Assembly (NCBI GenBank): GCA_902492755.1
Contig: CABUNB010000010.1
Coordinates: 1 to 56,977, forward strand
Origin: an uncultured Collinsella sp.
GTDB taxonomy: Bacteria > Actinomycetota > Coriobacteriia > Coriobacteriales > Coriobacteriaceae
Direction: 5' to 3'
Length of the DNA stretch: 56,977 nt
Both the position numbers and the translations under genes were made by a program. The notes beneath the pieces were generated by a model, which did not search any database, was not told the origin of the DNA, and saw only the letters and a program-made list of their open reading frames with translations. Numbering within the stretch: position 1 is the first letter of the stretch; each line of letters starts with the position of its first letter. Positions 40,305 through 47,948 of this stretch are shown here, piece after piece.

Positions 40305-41003
40305 ATGGCAGAAAACAAAGACGAACAGCTTACCGACGAGGAGCTGGCACAGCTTCAGCTGGCAGAGGAGAACGAGAACGCCGTCGACCGTCTGGTCCAG
40401 GAGCTCGGCTGCCCCACGCGCCGCATCCGCCAGTTTGCCGCCCGCGTGCTGCATCTGCTGGCCGAGCGCGACCCGCAGCGCGTCGTGCCCTGCGTGCCCG
40501 CGCTGATCGAGGCGCTCGACCGCCCCGAGGCTCAGACCCGCTGGGAGGCCCTCGATGCCCTGACGGCGCTCGCTACCACCTGCCCCGAGCAGATGGGCGA
40601 TGCCTTTGAGGGCGCCGAGACCGCGCTGTTCGACGAGCTTTCCTCCACGCTGCGCTACGCCGCCTTCCGCCTGCTGTGCGTGTGGGGCGCCACGAGCGTC
40701 GAGCGTTCGCGCGAGGCCTGGCCTATCCTGGACGAGGCCATCCAGTGCTACCACGGCGACCTCGAGTACCGCGACATGCTCGGTTGCCTGTACGAGTTTG
40801 GCCAGGGCGAGATCGACGCCGAGGTTGCCGAGAAGCTCGCGCTGCGCCTTAAGTTCGACGCCGAGAACGGCAAGGGCAGCTATCTCAAGGCCCGCTCGAG
40901 CGAGATTTGCGAAATGCTTGTTAAACGTTTTGGCCTGGATCTCTCCAAAAAGAAGAAGCGTGCTAGCGTTAAAAAATCTGACGACGCCGAAGACGAGGAG
41001 TAA
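40305..41003 (+). CDS. HEAT-like helical repeat protein, function unknown
   Basis: A 232-residue all-helical protein. Residues 25-150 show HEAT-type repeats: VDRLVQELGCPTRRIRQFAA then RVLHLLAERDPQRVV, VPALIEALDRPEAQTRWEAL with DALTALAT, and STLRYAAFRLLCVWGA. It begins with an acidic segment and ends with a Lys-rich then acidic tail (LSKKKKRASVKKSDDAEDEE). HEAT repeats act as binding scaffolds; no partner can be named. It starts 12 bp after the membrane-protein gene and ends 6 bp before the isocitrate-type dehydrogenase, so the cluster is likely one operon. Confidence 0.8.
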   Translation: MAENKDEQLTDEELAQLQLAEENENAVDRLVQELGCPTRRIRQFAARVLHLLAERDPQRVVPCVPALIEALDRPEAQTRWEALDALTALATTCPEQMGDAFEGAETALFDELSSTLRYAAFRLLCVWGATSVERSREAWPILDEAIQCYHGDLEYRDMLGCLYEFGQGEIDAEVAEKLALRLKFDAENGKGSYLKARSSEICEMLVKRFGLDLSKKKKRASVKKSDDAEDEE

Positions 41004-41009
41004 CAGATT

Positions 41010-42095
41010 ATGGCGCACGATGTAGTCCTGATTCCCGGTGACGGTATCGGTCCCGAGATTACGCAGGCCATGCGCCGCGTGGTCGAGGCCACCGGTGTCC
41101 AGATCAACTGGAACGTCCAGGAGGCCGGCGCCGGCGTCATGGACGAGTTTGGCACGCCGCTGCCCCAGCACGTGCTCGATGCGGTCGCCGAGACCAAGGT
41201 TGCCATCAAGGGCCCCATCACCACGCCGGTCGGCACGGGTTTCCGCAGCGTTAACGTGGCCCTGCGCAAGCACTTTGACCTGTACGCCTGCGTGCGCCCC
41301 TGCCTGTCGCAGCCGGGCGACGGCTCGCGTTTCCGCGATGTCGACCTGGTTATCGTGCGCGAGAACACCGAGGACCTCTACGCCGGCATCGAGTTCGATG
41401 AGGGCGCTGTTGAGGTTGAGGAGCTCTCGCAGCTTGTCGAGCGTTCGGGCCAAAAGACCTTCGCCGCCGATTCCGCCATCTCGATCAAGCCGATCTCTAT
41501 CGCCAAGAGCCGCCGCATTGTGGAGTATGCCTTTGAGTATGCCCGCCGCTGCGGCCGCAAAAAGGTGACGGCCGTGCACAAGGCCAACATCATGAAGGCG
41601 ACCGACGGCCTGTTCCTGCGCGTGGCGCGCGAGGTAGCCGCCAACTATCCCGATATCGAGTTCAACGACAAGATTGTCGACGCTACCTGCATGGGCTTGG
41701 TCCAAAACCCCAACGACTTCGATGTCCTGGTGCTGCCCAACCTGTACGGCGACATCGTGAGTGACCTGTGCGCCGGCCTGGTGGGCGGCCTGGGTATGGC
41801 TCCGGGTTCCAACATCGGTGCCGACTGCGCCATCTTCGAGGCAACGCACGGCTCCGCGCCCGATATCGCGGGCCAGGATATTGCCAACCCCACGGCCGAG
41901 ATCCTCTCTGCTGCGATGATGCTCGACCACCTGGGCGAGAACGATGCTGCCAACCGCATTCGTGCCGCCGTATCTGCCACGCTCGACGAGGGCGAGCAGG
42001 TTACCGGTGACGTACGTCGTGCCCAGACCGGCTCCGTTGAGGGCGCCGTGGGCACGCAGGCCTTTGCCGATGCCGTTATCGCGCACCTGGTCTAA
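41010..42095 (+). CDS. Isocitrate/isopropylmalate dehydrogenase family enzyme, probably NAD-isocitrate
   Basis: A 361-residue beta-decarboxylating dehydrogenase. It starts with VVLIPGDGIGPEITQAMRRV. FRSVNVALRKHFDLYACVRP favours isocitrate over isopropylmalate (the IDH-type S-x-N at the substrate loop). VRENTEDLYAGIEF, KANIMKATDGLF and FATH-like FEATHGSAPDIAGQDIANP complete the active site, the last contacting the nicotinamide cofactor. Small size and these segments fit NAD-dependent isocitrate dehydrogenase as in eukaryotic IDH3 relatives. In an anaerobe it would supply 2-oxoglutarate. Last gene of the four-gene run; a terminator follows. Confidence 0.85.
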   Translation: MAHDVVLIPGDGIGPEITQAMRRVVEATGVQINWNVQEAGAGVMDEFGTPLPQHVLDAVAETKVAIKGPITTPVGTGFRSVNVALRKHFDLYACVRPCLSQPGDGSRFRDVDLVIVRENTEDLYAGIEFDEGAVEVEELSQLVERSGQKTFAADSAISIKPISIAKSRRIVEYAFEYARRCGRKKVTAVHKANIMKATDGLFLRVAREVAANYPDIEFNDKIVDATCMGLVQNPNDFDVLVLPNLYGDIVSDLCAGLVGGLGMAPGSNIGADCAIFEATHGSAPDIAGQDIANPTAEILSAAMMLDHLGENDAANRIRAAVSATLDEGEQVTGDVRRAQTGSVEGAVGTQAFADAVIAHLV

Positions 42096-42154
42096 GGTAT
42101 GCATGCTGCAAACGCCTAAATAGTACTTAAGTGTTTGCGTATAACCTAAGAATC

Positions 42155-42183
42155 AATACGCCCGGCGCCTCGTCGGGCGTATT
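42155..42183 (+). terminator. Hairpin ending the isocitrate-type dehydrogenase unit
   Basis: AATACGCCCG.. (42155-42167) pairs with ..CGGGCGTATT (42171-42183) with one G-U pair and a CCT loop. CTATTGG follows; the T-tract is the stem end, so strength is uncertain. Confidence 0.7.
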
Positions 42184-42221
42184 CTATTGGGGACTATGTT
42201 TCCTAACAAGGAGTAATTGAT

Positions 42222-43304
42222 ATGGGTCTGATTCAAAAGAAGGACGAGAAGGACGAGATCGACGGCATCCAGATCATCGAGCGCGGCGAAGGCCCCGACG
42301 GTGACGAGGACGAGAAGATCGATCTGGTCGCCGGCACGTCTGCCGAACATATCGCCGCTGGCACGACCGCCGAGGAGGAAGACGCTCGCCTGGAGGCAAA
42401 GATCGCCGCGGACGCCGCCGACGAGAACCTCATGCCCGAGGAGCAGGACGAGGATGACTCCGATGCGGACGACCATGCATCCAAGCACAAGAAGATGATG
42501 ATCGCCGCCTTCGTGGTTGCAGTCGTGATCGCTGCCGTGGTCGGCTTCTTTATCGGCAACGGTGGTTTTGGCGGCAAGGGCGTCGGTTCGTCGACCCTGA
42601 CCGAGGACCAGCTCGATTCGACCGTGGCAAGCTATAGCTACAACGGCAAGAAGAGCGACATCACCGCGCGTGAGGCCATCGAGAGCCAGTACAGCCTTGA
42701 TACCGTTAAGGACGACGACGGCAACTACACCGCTCCGTCTGCCGACGTTATCCTGTCCTACGTGCGCAACCAGATTCTGCTGGACGCTGCCGAGGACGAG
42801 GGCATTACCGTTTCTTCCAAGGAAATGAAGCAGTACGCCGAGGATTCCATCGGCACCTCCGACTACAAGACCATGGCCACGCAGTATGGCGTGTCCAAGG
42901 ACCAGGCCAAGCAGATCGTCCGCCAGTCCGCGACGCTGCAGAAGCTCTACAAGAAGAAGGTGGGCGATAGCTCCGCAAGCATGCCAACCGCCCCGACCGA
43001 GCCTGCTGACGGCAACGAGGAGACCGCGAGCAAGGACTACGCCGACTACATCATCAACCTTGCCGGCGACGAGTGGGATAGCTCAAAGGGCACCTGGAAG
43101 GACGCCGATAGCACCTACGCCAAGGCCTTCGCTGACGATGCCTTTACGGCCGATAGCGCTACCTATAAGCAGGCCATGACCGCCTATTACACCGCCTACC
43201 AGCAGTATTCCTCGCAGGCCTCAAGCGCTAGCTCCAAGTGGACCGAGTATGCTAACGGCCTCTATGCCAAGGCCAACATCAGCATCTACGGTCTGTTTGC
43301 GTAA
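42222..43304 (+). CDS. SurA-N-like membrane-anchored foldase-type protein
   Basis: A 360-residue protein. About 90 acidic cytosolic residues precede one membrane helix (residues about 89-108, MMIAAFVVAVVIAAVVGFFI). An exterior domain with a SurA N-terminal-like helical fold follows (PSADVILSYVRNQILLDAAE then DEGITVSSKEMKQYAEDSIG, then KDQAKQIVRQSATLQKLY). SurA/PrsA relatives chaperone exported proteins, often with a peptidyl-prolyl isomerase domain. None is seen here, so any action would be chaperone-like. The Ser/Ala/Tyr-rich C-terminus looks disordered. It is a single gene with a clear terminator. Confidence 0.82.
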   Translation: MGLIQKKDEKDEIDGIQIIERGEGPDGDEDEKIDLVAGTSAEHIAAGTTAEEEDARLEAKIAADAADENLMPEEQDEDDSDADDHASKHKKMMIAAFVVAVVIAAVVGFFIGNGGFGGKGVGSSTLTEDQLDSTVASYSYNGKKSDITAREAIESQYSLDTVKDDDGNYTAPSADVILSYVRNQILLDAAEDEGITVSSKEMKQYAEDSIGTSDYKTMATQYGVSKDQAKQIVRQSATLQKLYKKKVGDSSASMPTAPTEPADGNEETASKDYADYIINLAGDEWDSSKGTWKDADSTYAKAFADDAFTADSATYKQAMTAYYTAYQQYSSQASSASSKWTEYANGLYAKANISIYGLFA

Positions 43305-43349
43305 AGAGTTGCACGGCTCATCGAGCATCTAGCTGATAGAAAGCAAATT

Positions 43350-43385
43350 GCCCGCCAGCACGGAAGTCGTACTGGCGGGCTTTTT
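43350..43385 (+). terminator. Rho-independent terminator
   Basis: GCCCGCCAG (43350-43358) pairs with CTGGCGGGC (43372-43380), with a partly paired 13-base top, followed by five T. It lies between the SurA-N-like gene and the convergent HTH gene. Confidence 0.92.
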
Positions 43386-43418
43386 GCGTTGAGGGCGTGA
43401 TTGGCGGCTTAATTATGG

Positions 43419-43658
43419 CTATTCATCTTTAAGCCCAAAAAGACTATCGGCTTTATCGTCGGATATATATTCCAGCACATCGCCCGGTTGGCAGTCGAGT
43501 GCCCGGCATATCGCATCAAGAGTTGAAAAGCGCACGGCAGAAACCTTGCCCGTCTTGATGCGCGACATATTGACCTGGGAGATGCCCACGCGTTCCGCAA
43601 GCTCTTTGGATGAGATCTTGCGTTCGGCAAGCATGCGGTCGAGCCGCAGAATAATCAT
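43419..43658 (-). CDS. YozG-like Cro/CI helix-turn-helix regulator
   Basis: A 79-residue single-domain XRE-type protein: IILRLDRMLAERKISSKELA, the recognition-helix region ERVGISQVNMSRIKTGK, and LDAICRALDCQPGDVLEY. This start and ending are typical of the YozG group, which is usually encoded beside a DUF2975 membrane protein, as here (9-bp gap). It probably represses the pair and is controlled through the membrane partner. The ATG at 43658 follows GGGGG at normal distance. Confidence 0.9.
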   Translation of the reverse strand: MIILRLDRMLAERKISSKELAERVGISQVNMSRIKTGKVSAVRFSTLDAICRALDCQPGDVLEYISDDKADSLFGLKDE

Positions 43659-43667
43659 GGATTCCCC

Positions 43668-44306
43668 CTAGAGCAACTCGTCATCTTGTTTTTGCAGGAT
43701 ATACCCGTAGCGGAAGATGCTGGCAATCAGGCAAATAATCAGGCCTGCAAAGAGCATAGAGGGCTCGAATAACTGGCCGGCGAACGCATCCGTAAAGCTG
43801 CCGCCAAATCCTGAGAGTATCATTCCCGTGATTACGGCACCAAGAAGCCTCACGGCAGCGCCGCCGATAAGGAATAAATGTCCTACTCGACGAAGTGTGT
43901 GGTTGCATTCAAGGTCAAAGGGCCTACCTTCCTTCTCAATGTTGAAGAAAAGCCTGCGCACGCCTAGCGCGATGGTGAGCGCGAGGCATGTCATCAAGAG
44001 ACTCCCTATGGCAGTGTGACCATCGTGTGCGACGAGCATAAGTGGGGCCTGTGCATTAGTACCGACGATAGCGAGGCACGGTCCTTCGCCGGCTTGAAGT
44101 TCTACGGATTGGAGACACGACCCTTGGGAGAGGCCAGGCAATATGAGTAGAAGGTCAATCGCAATGACTGCGAGGAGTCCCAGAGCGAGCGCGGTGGTGA
44201 TGCAGATCGTGGCCCATTTGCAGATGCGAGCGAGCTTCCTCAGTTTGGCTATTGCCTGTTCACGATCGATGGCTTCATTCGATTTGGATACGTTCCAGCG
44301 GATCAT
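43668..44306 (-). CDS. DUF2975-like four-helix membrane protein
   Basis: A 212-residue protein with four predicted membrane helices: WATICITTALALGLLAVIAI, SLLMTCLALTIALGVRRLFF, HLFLIGGAAVRLLGAVITGM, and the last around FAGLIICLIASIFRYG. The segment RRLFFNIEKEGRPF matches the DUF2975 pattern (F.N...G.PF). The loop between helices 1 and 2 contains two Cys, possibly outside. The function of the family is unknown; partners are YozG-like regulators such as the downstream gene. ATG 44306 lies six bases after GGAGGAG. The base composition is lower in G+C than most of the window. Confidence 0.82.
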   Translation of the reverse strand: MIRWNVSKSNEAIDREQAIAKLRKLARICKWATICITTALALGLLAVIAIDLLLILPGLSQGSCLQSVELQAGEGPCLAIVGTNAQAPLMLVAHDGHTAIGSLLMTCLALTIALGVRRLFFNIEKEGRPFDLECNHTLRRVGHLFLIGGAAVRLLGAVITGMILSGFGGSFTDAFAGQLFEPSMLFAGLIICLIASIFRYGYILQKQDDELL

Positions 44307-44522
44307 AGCTCCTCCAATCATTACTTCAGTTGATACCTGTATCTTACTATATAATTAACGATAAACGATAAATAGTTGCAGAAATTAAGATGGTAACGTC
44401 TGTTCTAACAGAGCCAAAAGAAATATAACCTGCTTCAGCAATTGACTTGCTAGGGGCGCGAGTTGTTTATATAGATCTAAAATAGTCACAATATACAAAT
44501 ACTGAGAGATGTTGGAATATAG

Positions 44523-44780
44523 ATGAAAGGATCTAAGGGTTTTCTTTTGTTAGTAATGATGCTGCTCGGACTGTTCTGTCTGAGCAGCCCTTCTTGGGCC
44601 GAGGCTGCCTGTCCTGAAGGTGAGCCTCAGCAGTCTTATACGGGCAGCTTACTGATAACCGCTAAGGATGGTGACGCTGACTCTCGGCCCGGGCTAAATC
44701 GCCTTGCCACTTTTAAGGGAGATGGAGGAACAGTCAAGCTTGACCATATTGGTAGCGGGATTTTGAGATGGCAAGTTTAG
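44523..44780 (+). CDS. Short secreted protein, function unknown
   Basis: An 85-residue protein with an N-terminal signal peptide (KGSKGFLLLVMMLLGLFCL then SSPSWAEAA, likely cleaved after an Ala near residue 28). The mature part would be only about 57 residues, with no Cys pair or repeat after position 30. It looks like the front of a longer surface protein and may be a truncated remnant; the frame ends in RWQV-stop. The ribosome site is weak. It lies in an A+T-rich patch and is followed 14 bp later by another small gene. Confidence 0.5.
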   Translation: MKGSKGFLLLVMMLLGLFCLSSPSWAEAACPEGEPQQSYTGSLLITAKDGDADSRPGLNRLATFKGDGGTVKLDHIGSGILRWQV

Positions 44781-44794
44781 TCGGGAGGTCGCTC

Positions 44795-45160
44795 GTGGAC
44801 ACCATATATGACGGGGATGATTGGGTCGAACATTATACTTGGCGCTTGGTCGGCTCGAATGACAATGGGGATGTGGTGTTTGATGGGCTATGCCCAAAGC
44901 ATCTCCATCCTTTTGTCTCATCGTTAATTGAGAGTTCCGCTCGTGTTGCCCCTTACAGCTCGGCATCGCTTAACGATGCGGACGTTCTTAAAATCATAAA
45001 TGACTCTATTGACGAGGGCATGATGAGCAGCTTGCTGTTTTCTCGGCTTGTGGGGCTAGATGAGGCTAGCTCAAAACGACTGCTTGCGGGTGAAAAGGTG
45101 GAGCTCGCCTATCATTCGATGGTTTCAATTCTGCGGCTGGCCGATGCTCTTCGAAAATAA
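44795..45160 (+). CDS. Small protein with a degenerate HTH-like C-terminus
   Basis: A 121-residue protein that I do not recognise. GTG 44795 is preferred because GGGAGG lies six bases upstream; an ATG at 44768 would overlap the previous gene with a poor site. Residues 1-45 look like a small beta-rich module (DWVEHYTWRLVGSNDNGDVV). Residues 80-120 (FSRLVGLDEASSKRLLAGEK then SMVSILRLADALRK) resemble the second half of a Cro/CI HTH, ending in the typical LRLADAL helix. It could be an immunity or antitoxin-like regulator. Base composition differs from the flanks. A perfect palindromic terminator begins at its stop codon. Confidence 0.55.
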   Translation: MDTIYDGDDWVEHYTWRLVGSNDNGDVVFDGLCPKHLHPFVSSLIESSARVAPYSSASLNDADVLKIINDSIDEGMMSSLLFSRLVGLDEASSKRLLAGEKVELAYHSMVSILRLADALRK

Positions 45161-45205
45161 ATAAAAACGGGACAAGTGAGCTACATCACTTGTCCCGTTT
45201 TTATT
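45160..45205. terminator. Bidirectional terminator, perfect 20-bp stem
   Basis: AATAAAAACGGGACAAGTGA (45160-45179) is exactly complementary to 45186-45205, with a GCTACA loop. It carries A- and T-runs on both sides, so it can end transcription from either direction. Confidence 0.95.
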
Positions 45206-45656
45206 TGGCTCTGCTAGACCAGAATTGGCATACGTGTGGCCCCACGGTGCCATATCGTTAGCCCTGTAGACCGCGACGGACGGGGCAGCACGAACGCTGA
45301 GGGCCTGGTAACTTTCCTCAATTCATATGGGAAAACACCCTGTAAACGATTGCAAATGACCGGTGAGCGGTCAAAAACTACCGTTCACCGATAATCTCAA
45401 AACTGGTTCTAACTGGTATTAAGTCAAAAAGACCAATTCACAAATCTTCATAATGACCTGCATTTTTTCTACATGCGATTTTTAGCCACCCTACGTTGTT
45501 TAGACGCAGAGCAAGACCCGATCTGACGCCGAATCATTTCGAAACGGTTTCAAAACCGCAGGTAGAAGTGTTAACGAGCGGTAAACGGTCGATTTTTTGC
45601 CGTGAGCGGTGCAAAAACGTTTTACTGTTTGAATCAACGAAAGCGACCTCTTCTGT
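45206..45656. promoter_or_regulatory. Long upstream region of the PTS operon with repeated motifs
   Basis: About 600 bases without a gene precede the IIA start. TGAGCGGT occurs at 45364-45371 and 45603-45610, CGAGCGGT at 45575-45582 and the near-complement ACCGTTCA at 45380-45387. GAAACGGTTTC (45541-45551) is a LacI/CcpA-like palindrome. ACTGGT is repeated 10 bp apart at 45402 and 45412. Together these suggest control by more than one factor. Confidence 0.5.
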
Positions 45657-45667
45657 GGTGATATAGT
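45657..45667 (+). promoter_or_regulatory. Extended -10 promoter of the PTS operon
   Basis: TGATATAGT (45659-45667) matches an extended -10 (TGn-TATAGT). No good -35 lies 17 bases upstream, which fits an extended or activated promoter. Transcription would start near 45674, placing the operator palindromes just downstream. Confidence 0.5.
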
Positions 45668-45684
45668 GACAACAACACGTCACG

Positions 45685-45696
45685 TGGTTACTACCA
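45685..45696. promoter_or_regulatory. TGGTTACTACCA operator (PTS operon)
   Basis: TGGT-TACT-ACCA is an inverted repeat that recurs exactly at 49977-49988 before agaS. The form resembles sites of GntR/HutC sugar regulators (DasR/NagR type, with ACTGGT half-sites). It lies about 11 bases after the predicted transcription start, fit for repression by the GntR protein encoded at 49205. Confidence 0.7.
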
Positions 45697-45702
45697 GTTG
45701 AG

Positions 45703-45715
45703 AGACCACTGGTCT
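45703..45715. promoter_or_regulatory. AGACCA-C-TGGTCT palindrome
   Basis: A perfect 6-1-6 palindrome six bases after the first operator. It contains the same TGGT half-site in divergent order and may be a second site for the same or another regulator. Confidence 0.5.
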
Positions 45716-45813
45716 TCAAAGAACGCTTTCTAAGAAGCTTTAAGGGCATCAGCCCGCTGGCTTCCGAAAATCATCGGACTCAGATCGCACACACCTTCGG
45801 AAGGGAAATTTGA

Positions 45814-46257
45814 ATGGTTGGCTTTATTCTTACCGGTCATGGACAGTTCGCACCCGGCCTCGCTAGCGCTATCGCTATGGTTGCCGGCGATCAGCCCGCT
45901 TTTACCGTCGTTCCTTTTGAGGGCGATCAGGCTGCTTCCTACGGTGAGGATCTCCGCGCCGCTATTACCGCCATGCGCGAGGAGTGCGATGGCGTACTCG
46001 TCTTTACCGACCTGCTTGGCGGTACCCCCTTCAATCAGTCGATGATGATCGCCCAGGATGTCGACAACGTCGAGGTTCTGACCGGCACCAACCTCCCCAT
46101 GGTTATTGAGCTCCTGTTCCTCCGCGGCAACGCCACGCTCGCCGAGCTTGGCGAGCAGGCCGTGACCGTTGGCCAGACGGGCATCACCGCCCAGACGGTC
46201 GCTTCCGTCGCTGGTGCCGAGGAAGAGGATATCTTCGGCGACGAGGACGGCATCTAA
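45814..46257 (+). CDS. PTS mannose-family IIA component
   Basis: A 147-residue cytosolic PTS protein that takes phosphate from HPr on H9 (FILTGHGQFAPGL) and passes it to IIB. The other conserved segment is VLVFTDLLGGTPFNQSMMI near residues 65-80. The length is that of stand-alone IIA subunits of the AgaF/ManX type. An acidic C-terminus (EEEDIFGDEDGI) ends the protein. It is the first gene of a five-gene unit, IIA-yajC-IIB-IIC-IID. The yajC start codon overlaps its stop. Upstream are the TGGTTACTACCA operator and an extended -10. Confidence 0.93.
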   Translation: MVGFILTGHGQFAPGLASAIAMVAGDQPAFTVVPFEGDQAASYGEDLRAAITAMREECDGVLVFTDLLGGTPFNQSMMIAQDVDNVEVLTGTNLPMVIELLFLRGNATLAELGEQAVTVGQTGITAQTVASVAGAEEEDIFGDEDGI

Positions 46258-46538
46258 TGGCCGATTTCGGTGCCAGCGTCCTGAGCTCCTCGGTCGCTCT
46301 TTTGGGTCTGCTTGTCATCATGGGTGTGATTTACACCATCTGGTCTCAGATCAACATGAAAAAGAAGCAGAAGTACTTCAAAGAGCTGCACACCGAGCTC
46401 AAGCCGGGTCAGGAGGTCCTTTTCGCCGGCGGTATCTACGGAACCGTCAAAGGCATCGAAGGCGAAAAGGTCCAAATCAAAGTCCGATCCGGTGCCGTCG
46501 TAGATGTTTCGCGTTACGCGATTCAGGAGATCAAGTAA
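46257..46538 (+). CDS. yajC: YajC-family protein inside the PTS operon
   Basis: A 93-residue protein with one N-terminal membrane helix (SSSVALLGLLVIMGVIYTIW). The typical YajC body follows: KKKQKYFKELHTELKPGQEV, LFAGGIYGTVKGIEGEKVQI, KVRSGAVVDVSRYAIQEI. YajC is an accessory subunit near SecDF, normally encoded with secD/secF or tgt. Here its ATG overlaps the IIA stop (TAATG), so it is translated with the PTS. A PTS-dedicated YajC may help insert or stabilise the IIC/IID complex; that is inference. Confidence 0.92.
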   Translation: MADFGASVLSSSVALLGLLVIMGVIYTIWSQINMKKKQKYFKELHTELKPGQEVLFAGGIYGTVKGIEGEKVQIKVRSGAVVDVSRYAIQEIK

Positions 46539-46574
46539 CTGTCGTCAGCAATCAACGAAAGGAAGCTGATCAAC

Positions 46575-47057
46575 ATGGCAGAACCCAACATTCTTCTTAC
46601 CCGCATCGATAACCGACTGGTTCATGGTCAGGTTGCCACCCAGTGGAACTCCACCCTGGGCTCCAACCTCATCCTCGTCGCCAACGACGACGTGTCGACC
46701 AACACCATGCGCCAGAACCTCATGAAGATGGCCGCTCCCACCGGCGTCGCTACGCGTTTCTTCTCGCTGCAGAAGACCATCGACGTCATTGGCAAGGCGA
46801 GCCCGCGCCAGAAGATCTTCATCGTGGCCGAAACACCGGAAGACGTGCTTACGCTCGTCAAGGGCGGTGTGCCTATAAAGAAGGTAAACATCGGCAACAT
46901 GCACATGTCGGAAGGAAAGCGCCAAGTCGCCACCTCCGTCGCAGTTAACGACGAGGATGTCGCTGCGTTTAAAGAGCTGCAGGAATTGGGGGTGGAGTTG
47001 GAGATCAGGCGCGTTCCGAGCACGCCTGTTGAGGATACGAGCAAGCTCTTCTCGTAA
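46575..47057 (+). CDS. PTS mannose-family IIB component
   Basis: A 160-residue cytosolic phosphotransfer protein. The phosphorylated histidine is H17 in LLTRIDNRLVHGQVA. ILVANDDVSTNTMRQNLMKM and KKVNIGNMHMSEGKRQV are typical of AgaV-like (N-acetylgalactosamine) IIB subunits rather than ManX of glucose/mannose systems. It transfers phosphate to sugar bound by IIC/IID. An equal-length paralogue lacking the histidine is encoded at 56310-56792. AAAGGAAG precedes the ATG. Confidence 0.94.
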   Translation: MAEPNILLTRIDNRLVHGQVATQWNSTLGSNLILVANDDVSTNTMRQNLMKMAAPTGVATRFFSLQKTIDVIGKASPRQKIFIVAETPEDVLTLVKGGVPIKKVNIGNMHMSEGKRQVATSVAVNDEDVAAFKELQELGVELEIRRVPSTPVEDTSKLFS

Positions 47058-47147
47058 TCCTCGTGATCCACGTTGTCAGGAATGAAACCCTGACATTCTG
47101 TACGTGAAATCCAAAGTGCGTACATTCATTTTGAAAGGAGGAGCAAG

Positions 47148-47948
47148 ATGGAATACACGATCTTCCAGGTCGCTCTGGTCTTCATCGTCACGTTCGTCGC
47201 GGCAATCGACCAGTTTAACTTCCTCGAGTCTCTCTATCAGCCCATCGTCACCGGCGCCGTCATCGGTCTTATCCTTGGCGACCTCAACACCGGTCTTCTC
47301 GTGGGTGGTACTTATCAGCTCATGACGATCGGCAACATGCCGATCGGAGGTGCTCAGCCGCCTAACGCCGTCATCGGCGGCATCATGGCAGCCATTCTCG
47401 CTATCGCCACGGGCCTCGAGCCCAACGCGGCAGTCGGCCTCGCTATTCCGTTCGCTCTGCTTGGTCAGCTCGGCGTTACCCTGGTCTTCACGCTTATGTC
47501 GCCCCTCATGTCCTCCGCGGACAACATGGCTCATAACGCTGACACCAAGGGTATCGAGCGTCTGAACTACTTCGCCATGGCTCTGCTCGGCCTGATCTTC
47601 GCTGTCGTCGTCACCCTGTTCTTCATCGCTGGCGCCACCATCGGTCAGACCATCGCTTCCGCCATCCCGACTTGGCTGCAGACCGGTCTCTCCGCTGCAG
47701 GCGGCATGATGCGCTTCGTCGGCTTCGCCGTCCTGCTCAAGGTTATGATGAACCGCGATATGTGGGGCTTCTTCCTCATGGGCTTTGGCCTCGCGCTCAT
47801 CACCGTTGCCAACGATTCGCTGGCAACCCCTGCTCTGCTCATCCTCGCTCTCATCGGCTTCGGCATCGCTTTCTGGGACTTCCAGCAGCAGACCGAGCTG
47901 AAGGGTGCAGCTGTTTCTGACGGAGGTGACTTCGAAGATGGCATCTAA
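47148..47948 (+). CDS. PTS mannose-family IIC permease
   Basis: A 266-residue integral membrane subunit that forms, with IID, the sugar channel. Features are FIVTFVAAIDQFNFLESLYQ at the start, GAVIGLILGDLNTGLLVGGT then YQLMTIGNMPIGGAQPPNAV, the family's substrate-site region, and several later helices. The resemblance is to AgaW-type permeases, fitting the amino-sugar genes that follow. The C-terminus (KGAAVSDGGDFEDGI) is hydrophilic. AAAGGAGG lies before the ATG. The IID start lies inside its last codons, an 11-bp overlap. Confidence 0.93.
   Translation: MEYTIFQVALVFIVTFVAAIDQFNFLESLYQPIVTGAVIGLILGDLNTGLLVGGTYQLMTIGNMPIGGAQPPNAVIGGIMAAILAIATGLEPNAAVGLAIPFALLGQLGVTLVFTLMSPLMSSADNMAHNADTKGIERLNYFAMALLGLIFAVVVTLFFIAGATIGQTIASAIPTWLQTGLSAAGGMMRFVGFAVLLKVMMNRDMWGFFLMGFGLALITVANDSLATPALLILALIGFGIAFWDFQQQTELKGAAVSDGGDFEDGI

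Noticed and set aside
39843..42104. 753-codon minus-strand frame opposite the dehydrogenase cluster
   Set aside because: It arises from codon bias in the plus-strand genes. It has no ribosome site or recognisable protein, and four plus-strand genes with start sites explain the interval.
44523..45160. One gene split by a frameshift
   Set aside because: The second frame has its own start with a good GGGAGG site at 44795, and the two products show no shared domain. Two small genes, the first perhaps truncated, fit better.
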